Shown: positions 10,696 through 22,412, counted from the first letter of the stretch. The stretch is 64,000 nucleotides of DNA from Nansenia antarctica (GCA_963989245.1 OZ022340.1:33002710-33066709), one strand, 5' to 3'. A program made the numbers and translations. Notes: generated by a model from the sequence alone, not told the origin.

Positions 10696-12600
10696 TGTTT
10701 GTTATCGCATAACCAGTCGTTCAGAATGCTCTCAGTATTTCCCCTACAGTTGCCTTGGGGTGGGCGGGCCAGACCTCCACACACAGCTTCGTGCCGCGCT
10801 GGAGAATGGTTTTGTTTTTGTTTTGTTTTGACCGAGAGAGTTTTTGCAGGGTGAAAGCTCTGCAGAAGAAAGTAAGCAAGTTGAAACGTTAGCAAATATA
10901 ATTACTGTGTTCTGACAGAGAAAGTTGGTTCAAATTAGTCGTTATTATTGTGACTAGAAAGTGTCTGATTATAGTTTCATGATGTGAATAATAGTGTCAA
11001 AGAACTAGCAAGCTAGCTAGCGTGCTCAGAGGTGATTAGATGAGCTAGTCTGCTGCACACATGCCAGCTAAAGAGCTAACTGGATGCACTTTATTATTTT
11101 ACTTAAAGTAGATATACAATCTTTCTTATTCTGCTAGAATTGGGCTTTATGGTAATACCATAATGGTATATTTACAGTACATGGACAGTGGATTGAAGCA
11201 TTGGAACAAACCCTCACTCATTGGAAATGTCTGTTTTTTGTAGTTGGACATACGATTTTCTTACAGGTGAGAGAGTAAGTAAAGACAGTATCTGACTGCA
11301 TTGCCCACAGCAACCCAATATTCAATTAGAATGATGTTATGATTTGATATGAATTCAATGTATACCTCTTATTAAATTATAAATACTCTGGTTGTTATAT
11401 TTGCCTTTTGGTTGACAGCAAAAGAGGTAGAGAGGAGGATAGAGAGGGAGAGAATGAGAGAGAGCAGGATGGTGTCGGCACACCAGAGAGACAGCAAGAA
11501 CCAGGTGAGAAAGTGGACATGTAGTCAAGACCACATAAGTAGCCTTGAGAACCGATGGTTCTCGAGCCTAACGGCCCTTAAGGGGCAGGAGCCTATCTCC
11601 TGTTTCTGTAGCGTGAGGCAGCTTGATGTACAAGTACAGTCCATGCCACCCCCCCCCCCCCCCCCAAGGCAGCAAACACCGGTGTAGATGCATACTGTAT
11701 GCATAAGTGAGTGTGGTGGTGCTTATGGGGTGTCGCTACGGGACAGGTGTCGCTCTGACTGGGAGGGCAAAATCACAGTATACCCACTAGAAAAAACTAG
11801 ACTACACCACTGTGTATCATTCATAACTGTACATAGGCTACACATATCATAATATCTTATCACTATTGCATGGAACTTGGGTAAACCCGCTGTGGAAAAA
11901 AAAAACTCAGCTCCAACAAATCTGAAGGGATTGGGAGACATACTGTACAGTTTATCATTTTCATAACATATACATATCTTATGTATCACTATTGCTATAT
12001 ATAGCCTATATATAAACACATTATGTTACAAATATCAGTCTTATCCACTGTATCTAATTCAGCACTGAAGCCTGAAGGTTGAGCACAGTGTGTGCCCCCT
12101 TGTTACCTCTGCTGATATAAAAGAGAATTGCAGCCTTGGAGAAAAAGATGGCAGCCGAATCCCAAGGCAAATACACAGGCACACACAGAAATACTGCAAA
12201 ATCGCTTTATACTAACTCGATTTTGAAAATGTAAAGATTCTGGGCGGTAGAACGCACATATCTAGGAAAAGTCATGAAAGGAGGGTCCTGACATTTGATC
12301 AAGTGCAAAGGTAGACTTTTTTTTGTACTCACTGGTGCCCGATGACACCTCACGGCTTTCCTAGTGTTAAAATACTTGTATACTGAGCACTGGTATAAGC
12401 CCATGAACCAGAGAACAGCAGTAAATGCAATAACCCACAGTCGTCGCTGATGTTGCATTTTCGATTAGGATACGGGATTAAAGGGAGAGGAGAGGGATTT
12501 CCTGACATCCGCAAAATTCTGACCAATCACAAAATTGCTTTGCAAGCGTGTTGCCGACGAGGTTAATTCCAACATCGGAACGAAATGTAGGTCTGAAAGC
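10696..12600. other. Non-coding stretch, no gene recognised
   Basis: Contains A/T-rich sequence, a GA-rich patch at 11,420-11,510 and an 18-base C run near 11,648. The GA patch is open between AG and GT dinucleotides but has no recognisable protein similarity. No RNA gene was seen. Confidence 0.6.
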
Positions 12601-12757
12601 GGCCTAAATCTAGCTTAAATCTGCTTTTTCTTTTTCTATTCTCCGATCATAATTCCTCGCTGCCTTTCTTGTTGCGCAGCCTGAATCAATTAGTGGCGGA
12701 GAAAATGTATTTGTGGCGGCCCGCCACGAATCAATGCATATAGAGGAAACACTGTCT
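12600..12757. mobile_element. Probable hAT terminal fragment
   Basis: It ends with GAGGAAACACTG at 12,757 and has GTGGCGGCCCGCCAC at about 12,711. This resembles the terminus of a common fish hAT family beginning CAGTGTTTCC. The opposite terminus was not found, so only one end is called. Confidence 0.45.
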
Positions 12758-12815
12758 TAATAACCACATTCAATCACCAATCATTCTGATCGTATTTTCT
12801 CTCTTCCCCTCCTAG

Positions 12816-13638
12816 ACCCAAACTCACAGTGGTGGTTGTGAAGAAGCGGATCAGTTCCAGGTTCTTTGCCCAAATTGGCGGCAAGATGGCCAACCCACCC
12901 CCTGGAACAGTCATCGCCACTGAGGTCACCCGCCCAGAATGGTATCGATTCAATACGCAATTCAATAAATATGTTGTTTTTTCAGAGATGTGCTATGTCT
13001 GCTTTATCCAGTCTTAAAACGGTGGCTACAGTTGCAATTTCCCATTTTCAGGTACGACTTCTTCATTGTCAGCCAAGCTGTTAGACAGGGAAGCGTCTCC
13101 CCAACCCACTACAATGTGGTGTATGACAGCAGTGGACTGAAGCCTGCCTGACCACATGCAGCGACTGACCTACAAACTCTGCCACATGTACTTCAACTGG
13201 CAGGTATGCTGGGTTGTCTTTCCAGTAGTAGTTTTAAAGGGAAGTTTACCTGAACTATCATTATTTCGTGTGCAGCTGCATCATAGCTATCAAAACGTGA
13301 GGTCTGTTGTGACGGGGAGAGAGGGGGGGATCTTGGGAGTTTGGAACATCAGGGCATTCAAAGCGAGATATATTTACTCAGAGATTGTTTTATAACATGA
13401 TTCTTTGCGTGTGGATATGTCTACTTTAGAATAATGAAAACAACAAATGCACATTTCAGGCATGCAAGTTGTTTTTTGATGCATAAATTGTCGTTGATTT
13501 TGTCTCCCCCAATTAATTCAGGGGATCATCCGAGTGCCTGCACCCTGACAGTATGCCCACAAGCTTGCTTTCCTGGTGGGACAGAGCATCCACAGAGAGC
13601 CCAACATGAACCTGGATGACTTCCTCTACTACCTGTGA
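12816..13638 (+). pseudogene. piwil1: piwil1-like pseudogene, last three exons
   Basis: Three exons with proper splice sites match the end of the PIWI domain. 12,816-12,941 encodes PKLTVVVVKKRI to TRPEW; 13,052-13,203 encodes YDFFIVSQAVRQGS to the conserved tyrosine/histidine stretch; 13,522-13,638 encodes GIIRVPAP, then the AHKLAFLVGQSIHRE motif and terminal DDFLYYL. Exon 2 has a 4-bp duplication (CCTG, 13,143-13,150) that shifts the frame. Exon 3 has TGA at 13,546-13,548 where a cysteine codon is expected. Introns are kept, so it arose by DNA duplication, not retroposition. No earlier exons were found upstream. A working PIWI protein would bind piRNAs and silence transposons in the germ line. 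Confidence 0.9.
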
Positions 13639-15684
13639 GAGGGCAGCAGCTACCTGAAGAGCACTTTGGAGTGAACTTGTTTTCCTTTCGTTTGTTACGC
13701 TAATGCATTTACAATAACATTTTTGGCATTTAGCAGACGCCTTATTCCAAAGCGACTTACAATCACAAACTAATGCAATTTGAATTGCTATTTTATTTTA
13801 TACTGTTCTTTGGAAAATTATTTATTACAGATGGTCAAACTTCGGTGCAAAGTTTTATTTTGTGTTTTTTCTTTTTTTGTTCTTTTACTAAGATCAAGTT
13901 GCATGATACTGTTTGAAAATGTTGTTACTGCAGCTGTCATTTTGGCTGTCTCCCTGTTTTCACTATCATGGTGAAGGTTAGGGTTTGCTTTTCTTTTATG
14001 CAGTACAAGCCACATTGTCAGACAGAAATGTTGCAGCGAAGTTGCACTTATGACCCTTTTGTTTTAGAGAATTAAAAAGAAAAAAAATAAACTCTATTTT
14101 TGCACAGTGTTTGAGTGTGCGGATGCTGTTATTTTGCACTCTAGCAATTTAAAACGTTTTAAATAAAGTGCAGTTAGTTCTGAGTTGAAGGATTGTGTTT
14201 TGAAACATTAAATAAATAAATAAATATTAACTGAATTACCAGTGTCATTGCATTCTTAAATACAGTACGTATCAAGCAAATATAGAGAATTGGTCAATGG
14301 AAATCGTCATCCCATGTTCATAGATTTCATCGCTAACCGCCATTTTTAAATACCACAACAGCTCTCGGAAAACTTCACTTACTGTTTCTGTAATAACTTA
14401 TTAAAAAAGATTTGAAAAAATATGATAACCATCGTATTATCTTAGTTTAATGTCATTTCAATGCATCATAGAACTTTTATTTACAACAAGCATAACAAAA
14501 AAATCGCTATTATGGTGATGTGCTGTGCCTATGCTGTTCCTCAGTCCAGCGCGCTTCATCCCCCTTCTAAAACTGCCATCTCCCCTTTCCATCCCGTATA
14601 TCATTTTATCAATGAACATTGTATTACTGTTATTTCAACATTTAAGCCTCTTTCACACACAGTTCCCTGTAACTTCAATGGAATCCCAAGCTGTGCCGTC
14701 CAGCCATTTTCGCCATTCACTCATGAGTCAAATGCCGGTAGATTCGCGTCTTGCTCCCTTTAACACATGTGGCGTTTCCCTGGTTGCGAGATCTAAACTA
14801 CTAGAACTGAAAGCGGCAGGTAACAGGCACGTAACATCCATATGCTGTATATATAAATACATATATTTGACTACCAGCAAGACACCGGAGCACTCGTATC
14901 GTATCTATAACAAACGCGGAGATTGTATGAGCCCCGCGTCAGTCAGCCTTTCCGTTATATATCTAACGTTACATGTTTTAAGGCTGATCTGTGCATGATA
15001 GTACTGCATTATGTTGATCTATTTATATCGATCTATTCTTGCCAATTCCTTATTACCAGTGGAAAGGGGGAAGGCTAAAACACTTTCTGACTTTGAATGG
15101 AATAGATAGGACTTTCCGTTCAATGGAGGAAGCATGATACTCGCGCAAAAAGAGCATCAATCACTCAAACTGTATTGAAGCAATGACTGAACCTATGGTT
15201 CATGACTTTAACATGTTTACATAGGCCTACAGTATATTTACTGCCTTTTAAATGCCTGTTACTGTAGGATGAGAATTGTACAGAAAGTTATACAGGATGT
15301 TTTTTAATACATTCTTTTTGGGCAGTCGCTGTTCAAATCTCATGTATAAGTAGTTCAGAAAAAGCAGTTTCTCTTAAAGGTGGATGGAAAGATGGAATGG
15401 TGAACAAAATGATGTAGGAGATGATGGTGGAGAAAAAAGTTTCATTTCACATACTGTACAAACTCTGGACCAGAGACATAGTTGGACATCTGCACAATCC
15501 TTGAGGATAGTATATTGATAAATACATTGGCTTTCAATTCATCATACATTCACTACTCTATGTGCTAGTTGGGTGTTGATACAAATACAGTACTTTTGCC
15601 CAGTGCCACTAAAAACACAGCCTGGCATACAGAAATAGCTCAGTTTCATAAATGAAATAGTGATAAGTAGCTCTTTTGGCTTCG
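13639..15684. other. Non-coding stretch with a dispersed repeat motif
   Basis: At about 13,718-13,770 the sequence TTTGGCATTTAGCAGACGC...AAAGCGACTTACAATC is a dispersed motif very common in teleost genomes. Short AAAT repeats lie at about 14,207-14,225. Apparent ORFs at 14,461-14,998 have no recognisable similarity and look like chance. Confidence 0.55.
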
Positions 15685-15870
15685 GTTGGCTGTGGCTCAG
15701 CCGGTAGAGCCAGTGTCTAATGATCACAAGATCGGCAGCTCAGGCGGTTCGAACCCCGGCTGTCCACGTGTTGAGGTGTCCTTGAGCGAGGCACTGAGCC
15801 CCTAATTGCTCCAGGGTTACCTTATATGGCTCTAGAGCATAAATACATTTCGTTGTACAAAGGCTGAACC
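15685..15870 (+). mobile_element. tRNA-derived SINE
   Basis: An RNA polymerase III A-box-like TGGCTCAGCCGGTAGAGC is followed about 50 bp later by the B box GGTTCGAACCCC, giving a tRNA-like head. The body continues with GTCCTTGAGCGAGGCACTGA and CCCCTAATTGCTCC, typical of fish SINEs, and a tail with ATTTCGTTGTAC. Non-coding; family not named. Confidence 0.8.
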
Positions 15871-15969
15871 TTCTTCTGTTAACCTAGATTCTGGAAGAAG
15901 TTGAAAACAACATTCTTATTAGAATGCAAGTTTGGAATCATGTTCTCAACAGAACAATATTAATACTAT

Positions 15970-16545
15970 GTGTCATGGTTTCATAGGTTTTTATTTTGGA
16001 GACATCTAGTGGACATTTTATGACATTACATTTGTTACTGCCTTTATTCAGTTTCGGTTTTGATTAGTCACATGACGAACATTAGTCACATGACGTGAGC
16101 ACACTGTTCAGACGTGATAGCTCGTAGCAGCAGCTAGTTGAGAGGAAAGCTCCGGAGAATCTCTTTGTTTACATTCTTGCCCTGGAAAAGGCTTTGCTTG
16201 TAAGTTGCCTTTTCTTTTCTTGTTTAACTACAATGTATAATGTATATGTTTATAAATATATAGCTTATATTATTTAAGTATAACTATTTGTATTGCTATA
16301 TTGATATTATATGTTGGCTACATACTGTTGATGTTGAAAGTGTAACAGTATAGTTTTGAGCATTACAGTAATTGTACTCTTATGTTTATTTACAGTTTTA
16401 CAAAATAACCAAACGACCACTCATGTTTCTGAGGGTTGAGTAAAGAACTAAACTTTACTCCAGCGTCTGAGGATTCATTTGTGTGTCAGTGTGTGTTCGC
16501 TATCTGTGGAAGTTGCGCCCTGGTTACGCGCAGTGGGAACAGAAT
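15970..16545 (+). repeat. 5' LTR of the BEL/Pao element
   Basis: Starts GTGTCATGGTTTCATAGG and ends GGGAACAGAAT. It carries two copies of the palindrome GTCACATGAC (16,067-16,076 and 16,085-16,094) in the presumed promoter part. A candidate intron (16,200-16,395) lies in the downstream part. No clear TGG-type primer binding site follows the LTR. Confidence 0.9.
16200..16395 (+). other. Candidate intron inside the LTR and leader
   Basis: A consensus donor (CTTG|GTAAGT context) and a pyrimidine/AT-rich acceptor (TTATTTACAG) are 196 bp apart inside the LTR, upstream of the first coding ATG at 16,653. The segment is A/T-rich like a fish intron and identical in both LTRs. Inference only. Confidence 0.35.
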
Positions 16546-16652
16546 AGTAAAAAAGCAACCACTCAGCGGGCGGATCGACTCAAGGAGAGAGATCTTCAGC
16601 GCAAGCACTGCTCCCCATCATCCTTGCTCACGCCAAGCACACAGCAATATTC

Positions 16653-19600
16653 ATGATGGAAGAGTTGAGCAATGCTGAGACAAGGTCAGTGGCCTCTAGC
16701 ACATCTAGGTCTTTTAAATCAACAGCCAGTAGGGCAGCTGTCAATGCACGTGTCAAAGTGGAAGTAGCACGCACACGTGCTGGCTATGCAAAAATGGAAT
16801 CAGAGATTATGATCGAAAAAGCCCAAATGGAAGCAAAATTAAAGAACTTGCTGCATGAGAAAGAAGTGGCAGAAGCCATCGCTGAAGCTAATGTTCTTGA
16901 AGCAGCAGCGGAGGAAGAAAACAACGGTATCGAAGCTGTCATTCATGCCACTGTTGACCGCACACGCCAGTACGTAGAACAACAGTCACAGCTACCACTA
17001 TCTGCCGAAGATGTTAAGGACTCTATAGCCAATCTGGAACCGATAGTCCATAGGCTGAGATCCTCCTCACCACCCAGACAGCGTCTGGCTGTTTCATACG
17101 AGAGACAGCACTCCTCCACCGTGAAGCATGAGCACAGCTCTCCATCACTGCGACCTAGTAGGCCAAAGACATCAGAGCAGCTCACACCCAGCAGGCCCAA
17201 GGGTTCACCATACAAACCAACAGGAAGCGGTGACACAACCGACATCAGTGATGTGGCTCGGTACCTAGCACGCAGAGACCTCGTAACCTCCGGTCTCACC
17301 AAGTTCGATGATCACCCAGAAAATTACTGGGCATGGAAGTCGTCCTTCAAGAACGCCATTGACGGACTACTACTCAGTGCTAATGAAGAGATGGACCTCA
17401 TGATTAAGTGGTTAGGGAGTGAATCTGCAAAGCACGTGAAACGAATAAGAGCAGTACATGTAAGTCATTCATCTCAAGGTCTATGCAAAGCTTGGGAACG
17501 CTTAGAAGAGTGCTTCGGGTCTCCAGAGTTAATTGAAAAGTCCCTCTTCGACAGGCTGGAGAACTTCCCAAAGATCAGCAATAAAGATCCTGTGAAGCTG
17601 AGAGAGCTAAGTGACCTTCTCCAAGAGTTGGAAGCAGCCATGTTCGAAGGTTACCTGCCTGGTTTGAGCTATCTGGACACTTCACGCGGCATTTTGCCCA
17701 TCGTAGACAAGTTGCCCTACAACATCCAAGAGAAATGGATATCACAGGGTTCCAGATACAAAGCTGAGCGACAGGTAGTTTTTCCCCCATTCACATTCTT
17801 CTGCGAGTTCATCACCAAAGAGGCACGAGCTCGCAATGACCCAAGCTTCAGGCTATCGATGAGTAACACAGCCCAGATGAAGTCAGAGCAGCCATTCAAG
17901 AGACAAAGTAAGAGCATGGTCTCTGCACATAAGACAGATGTCTCTCACGAGAAAGACACACGAGACGGTTCAGGCCGAACAGCAGTGGACATAAAAAAAC
18001 TATGCCCTCTCCATAAGAAGCCACACCCCCTAACACGCTGCAGAGGTTTCAGAAGCAAGCCCCTCGAGGAGCGCAAGGCCTTCCTCAAAGACAACGGTAT
18101 CTGCTTCAGATGTTGTTCCACAACTACTCATCTAGCCAAGAACTGCACCACAGCCATCAAGTGCATGGAATGTGAGAGTAACAGCCACACCACGGCTCTT
18201 CATCCAGGACCTCCGCCTCCAGCCCCATCTGAGGATGGCGGGGAGGGAGAAGGAGGATCAGACCGATCTGCAGTCACCTCAAATTGCACAGAAGTCTGTG
18301 GAGAGGGTCAAAGCGGCAGATCCTGCTCGAAGATTTGCCTGGTGAATATATTCCCAGAAGCACACCCAGAGAGAGCAACCAGAGCATATGTTGTGCTGGA
18401 TGACCAAAGCAACAGGTCGCTTGCAAGGTCTGAATTCTTTGATATGTTCCACATCAAGGGGTCAGATTCAGCATTCACACTTCGTACATGTGCAGGTACA
18501 ACTCAGATGACAGGAAGGAGAGCCACAGGCTTTGTGGTGGAATCTGTGGATGGAGCTACAACAGTGACACTACCTACACTAATAGAGTGTAACAACATTC
18601 CCACCGAAAGAGCTGAGATACCTACGCCAGAAGCAGCGTTGCATCATTCCCACCTCAAGCCCATAGCATATGGTATACCACCTTTGGATTCTAAAGCACA
18701 GATCCTTCTCTTGCTAGGCCGAGACATCCTTAGAGTTCATAAAGTGCGGGAGCAACGGAACGGTCCACATGACGCCCCCTACGCACAACGACTCGACCTG
18801 GGATGGGTCATCATAGGAGAAGTCTGCCTAGAGGCAGCCCACAAGCCTTCAGACATCCAAAGCTACCGCACCAATGTGCTTGAGAACCAACGCCCTTCAT
18901 TCTTCAGCCCATGTCCGAACAGGATCCAGGTGAAGGAGCAATATGTTCCGAAGCCAGCACATCAGATTGCCCCAGCGCAAGGCACCCACAGTATCCGGGA
19001 ATGCAACTTAGGGAGCACCATCTTCAACACGTCCGAGGATGACAACAAGATTGGACTCTCTATTGAAGACAGACTGTTCTTAAAGGTCATGGACAAAGAA
19101 ATGTATATGGATGACTGCAACAGCTGGGTGGCACCATTGCCATTCAGAACACCACGTCAGCAACTCCCTCACAGCCGAGGCCAGGCCCTCACACGACTTA
19201 CCTCTCTTCAAAACACACTGGAGAAACGGCCCGAGATGAAGAGGCACTTCATCGCGTTCATTCAGAACATCTTCGACCGTGATCATGCTGAGCTGGCTCC
19301 TACATTGGAGAACGGACAAGAATGTTGGTACTTACCTATCTTCGGGGTTTATCACCCTCAGAAGCCAGGCCAGATTCGAGTCGTCTTCGATTCCAGTGCA
19401 AAATGGAAAGGCGTGTCACTGAACGATGTTCTCCTTTCTGGTCCGGACTTAAATAACAGCCTCTTAGGAGTACTGGTGCGATTCAGACGAGAACCGATCG
19501 CTGTCACTGTGGACATAGAACAAATGTTTCACAGCTTCGTTGTGAAAGAAGACCACAGGAACTTTCTCCGCTTTCTGTGGTACGAGGACAACGATCCTAG

Positions 19601-22376
19601 GAACGACATATGTGAGTACCGCATGAAGGTTCACGTATTCGGGAACAGTCCCTCTCCTGCGGTGGCAATCTATGGTCTCAGACGTGCTGCAGCTCATGGT
19701 GAAGAAGAATTTGGGTCTGACGCCAAACAGTTCATCGAAAGAGAGTTCTACGTTGACGACGGACTCCTGTCAAGGCCCACAGCACGTGAAGCCATCGACC
19801 TACTGAAGCGGACACAGGAGATGCTTGCTGTGTCGAACCTGCGACTTCACAAAGTTGCTTCCAACAGCCAGGAGGTTATGGAAGCATTCTCTGCTGAGGA
19901 CCGAGCAAAGGGACTCAAAGACCTAAACTTGGATGTCGATCCCACTCCTATTCAACGGAGCCTTGGAGTGAGTTGGGATCTGAAGAAAGATGTCTTCACG
20001 TTTCAAGTAGCAGAATCCACAAAGCCTTTCACACGTAGGGGTGTTCTAGCTACTGTCAACGGCCTCTTCGATCCACTTGGATTCGTTGCACCAGTTACGA
20101 TACAGGGAAAGATCCTGTTACGAGAGCTCACAAACGAAGCCTCCGACTGGGACTCTCCTCTTCCTCCAGAAAGGGAAGATGAGTGGAACGCTTGGAGAAG
20201 CTCTCTTCAAGACCTCAGGCAGTTGGAGATCCCAAGAACCTATTCTGCTTCTACAATCTCAACAGCCATAAGAAAGGAGCTACACGTGTTCTCAGACGCT
20301 TCAGTGAAGGCTATTGCAGCAGTCGCCTATCTCCAAGTAATTGATGTTGAGCAAAAATGTCAAGTAGGATTTGTCCTTGGAAAAGCTAAGTTAACTCCAC
20401 AGTCGGCTCCCACTATCCCAAGATTGGAGTTGGGAGCTGCCGTGTTGGGTGTGGAAGTCGCTGAGCTAGTCACAAGCGAGCTAGATATAGCTCTGGATGC
20501 TGTCAAGTTCTATACAGATAGCCGAGTTGTCCTAGGATACATTAGCAACCAGACAAGAAGGTTCTATGTATATGTGAGCAACAGAGTGCAGCGTATACGG
20601 CGGTCTTCTGAACCAACCCAGTGGCACTACATCTCCACAAGCCATAACCCAGCTGACCTTGGCACACGTTCTGTGCCTGCAGCTATGCTAGGTGAGACAA
20701 CCTGGCTTAGAGGACCAACGTTTCTGCTACAAGTAGAGGAACCATCATCACCTGAAGTCTTTGACCTCATCAACCCGGACTCAGACATAGAGGTGCGGGC
20801 ACACATCACCAACCTGCCCAACGACAGAACACACCTTGGATCTCACAGATTCGAGCGTTTTTCCTCATGGAAGCGACTTGTGAGAGCAACAAGTTCACTC
20901 ATCCACATCGTGGAATCCTGTAAGGCTACCAGCAAAGATCAGGATCAAACTTGCAGTTCATGGCATCACTGCAAGCAGCCTCGCACAGCTGAAGAACTGA
21001 CAAAAGCTGAACTCATCATCATCAAATGCGTGCAAGGAGAGGCTTACAAGGACGAACTTGCGTGCATAGCAAGTGGAAAGGACATCTCAAGAAGTAGTCC
21101 TCTGAAGAAACTCAATCCCTATTGCGACGAAGAAGGCCTCCTGAGAATAGGGGGACGGCTCAGACATTCAGATCTCGCCTACAAGGAAAAACACCCTCTT
21201 GTTATTCCGGGAGGGAAACACATCGCAAAGCTACTTGTGGAACACCATCACCAAAGGGTGATGTACCAAGGCCGAGTCTTTACCGAAGGCGCTGTCCGCA
21301 CTGCAGGGTACTGGATCATGGGAGCAAGACGACTGATCAAAGGCATCCTTCACGACTGTGTAACCTGCAAGAAGCTCAGAGGCAGAGTGACGGAACAGAT
21401 GATGGCCGACCTACCTGTTGATCGCCTGAGTACTGAACCCCCATTCACCTACGTGGGACTGGACGTCTTCGGCCCCTGGCATGTAAGCACAAGACGCACA
21501 AGAGGAGGACAGGCAAACAGTAAAAGATGGGCTGTTCTTTTCACATGTCTAAGTACGCGCGCTGTCCACATCGAATTGATTGAGTCAATGGACACATCAT
21601 GCTTTATCAATGCGCTACGCAGGTTCTTTAGTCTAAGAGGACCTGCCAAACAGATTAGATCAGATTGTGGAACAAATTTCACAGGCGCATGCCGAGAGCT
21701 GAACATTCTGCTGACCGACCCCAACATGCCTAGCATTCGAAAGTACCTGGGAGAAGAGGGCTGCTCATGGGTCTTCAACCCACCTCATTCATCCCACATG
21801 GGAGGCTCCTGGGAAAGGATGATAGGGATATCAAGGCGCATACTTGACTCCATGCTGCTCAAGGCTTGCCCTTCTCGCCTGACTCATGAAGTTCTCTCCA
21901 CCCTGATGGCAGAGGTTACAGCCATAATCAACGCCAGACCTCTCACCCCCATCTCAATGGATCCAGACTCTCCTTTTCTTCTAACACCAGCTATGCTTCT
22001 TACGCAGAAGATGTGCACTCCACTTCCTCCTCCGGGAAATTTTAGTGATATGGACCTCCACAGACAGCAGTGGAAACAGGTTCAGCACCTTGCAAATACT
22101 TTCTGGAGCCGATGGAGACATGAATACCTCACGACACTACAGAGTCGCAGCAAGTGGCAAGAGGAACGTCCGAACCTCAAAGTAGGGGATTTGGTCCTTC
22201 TCAAAGATGCTCAGGCTAAGCGCAACGACTGGCCCTTAGGACTAGTCAGCCAGACATTCCCTGACAAGGACGGTAAGATCAGAAGAATCGAAGTGAAGAT
22301 CACCAAACATGGGACGGCTAAAACGTTCTTGAGACCAATATCTGAGACAGTGCTTCTCATGTCGCCAAAGGACTGA
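16653..22376 (+). CDS. gag-pol: BEL/Pao Gag-Pol polyprotein, 1,907 residues
   Basis: One continuous frame. The N-terminus (about 1-160) is charged and coiled-coil-like. Residues about 200-380 match the Gag region common to Pao elements. A zinc knuckle CFRCCSTTTHLAKNC is near 490. The aspartic protease contains VLDDQSNRS near 600. Reverse transcriptase has the catalytic FYVDDGLLS near 1,035. Pao-type RNase H contains VFSDASVKAIAA near 1,215. The integrase His/Cys domain (HHHQRVMYQG ... CVTCKK) starts near 1,530 and the core has GLDVFGPW, RSDCGTNF and GGSWERM. The C-terminal domain contains LKVGDLVLLKDAQ. All catalytic motifs are present. ATG at 16,653 is 107 bp inside the LTR. Confidence 0.95.
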   Translation: MMEELSNAETRSVASSTSRSFKSTASRAAVNARVKVEVARTRAGYAKMESEIMIEKAQMEAKLKNLLHEKEVAEAIAEANVLEAAAEEENNGIEAVIHATVDRTRQYVEQQSQLPLSAEDVKDSIANLEPIVHRLRSSSPPRQRLAVSYERQHSSTVKHEHSSPSLRPSRPKTSEQLTPSRPKGSPYKPTGSGDTTDISDVARYLARRDLVTSGLTKFDDHPENYWAWKSSFKNAIDGLLLSANEEMDLMIKWLGSESAKHVKRIRAVHVSHSSQGLCKAWERLEECFGSPELIEKSLFDRLENFPKISNKDPVKLRELSDLLQELEAAMFEGYLPGLSYLDTSRGILPIVDKLPYNIQEKWISQGSRYKAERQVVFPPFTFFCEFITKEARARNDPSFRLSMSNTAQMKSEQPFKRQSKSMVSAHKTDVSHEKDTRDGSGRTAVDIKKLCPLHKKPHPLTRCRGFRSKPLEERKAFLKDNGICFRCCSTTTHLAKNCTTAIKCMECESNSHTTALHPGPPPPAPSEDGGEGEGGSDRSAVTSNCTEVCGEGQSGRSCSKICLVNIFPEAHPERATRAYVVLDDQSNRSLARSEFFDMFHIKGSDSAFTLRTCAGTTQMTGRRATGFVVESVDGATTVTLPTLIECNNIPTERAEIPTPEAALHHSHLKPIAYGIPPLDSKAQILLLLGRDILRVHKVREQRNGPHDAPYAQRLDLGWVIIGEVCLEAAHKPSDIQSYRTNVLENQRPSFFSPCPNRIQVKEQYVPKPAHQIAPAQGTHSIRECNLGSTIFNTSEDDNKIGLSIEDRLFLKVMDKEMYMDDCNSWVAPLPFRTPRQQLPHSRGQALTRLTSLQNTLEKRPEMKRHFIAFIQNIFDRDHAELAPTLENGQECWYLPIFGVYHPQKPGQIRVVFDSSAKWKGVSLNDVLLSGPDLNNSLLGVLVRFRREPIAVTVDIEQMFHSFVVKEDHRNFLRFLWYEDNDPRNDICEYRMKVHVFGNSPSPAVAIYGLRRAAAHGEEEFGSDAKQFIEREFYVDDGLLSRPTAREAIDLLKRTQEMLAVSNLRLHKVASNSQEVMEAFSAEDRAKGLKDLNLDVDPTPIQRSLGVSWDLKKDVFTFQVAESTKPFTRRGVLATVNGLFDPLGFVAPVTIQGKILLRELTNEASDWDSPLPPEREDEWNAWRSSLQDLRQLEIPRTYSASTISTAIRKELHVFSDASVKAIAAVAYLQVIDVEQKCQVGFVLGKAKLTPQSAPTIPRLELGAAVLGVEVAELVTSELDIALDAVKFYTDSRVVLGYISNQTRRFYVYVSNRVQRIRRSSEPTQWHYISTSHNPADLGTRSVPAAMLGETTWLRGPTFLLQVEEPSSPEVFDLINPDSDIEVRAHITNLPNDRTHLGSHRFERFSSWKRLVRATSSLIHIVESCKATSKDQDQTCSSWHHCKQPRTAEELTKAELIIIKCVQGEAYKDELACIASGKDISRSSPLKKLNPYCDEEGLLRIGGRLRHSDLAYKEKHPLVIPGGKHIAKLLVEHHHQRVMYQGRVFTEGAVRTAGYWIMGARRLIKGILHDCVTCKKLRGRVTEQMMADLPVDRLSTEPPFTYVGLDVFGPWHVSTRRTRGGQANSKRWAVLFTCLSTRAVHIELIESMDTSCFINALRRFFSLRGPAKQIRSDCGTNFTGACRELNILLTDPNMPSIRKYLGEEGCSWVFNPPHSSHMGGSWERMIGISRRILDSMLLKACPSRLTHEVLSTLMAEVTAIINARPLTPISMDPDSPFLLTPAMLLTQKMCTPLPPPGNFSDMDLHRQQWKQVQHLANTFWSRWRHEYLTTLQSRSKWQEERPNLKVGDLVLLKDAQAKRNDWPLGLVSQTFPDKDGKIRRIEVKITKHGTAKTFLRPISETVLLMSPKD

Positions 22377-22412
22377 GTATCCCTGAGTTAGTTCATAGTG
22401 GTATTTCCTCCA

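Noticed and set aside
11412..11520. Exon-like GA-rich segment between AG and GT
   Set aside because: Looks like simple purine repeat; does not match any PIWI region although it lies upstream of piwil1 exons.
14461..14998. Overlapping frames of 100 and 157 residues
   Set aside because: Low-complexity, no similarity I can name, no splice or start context.
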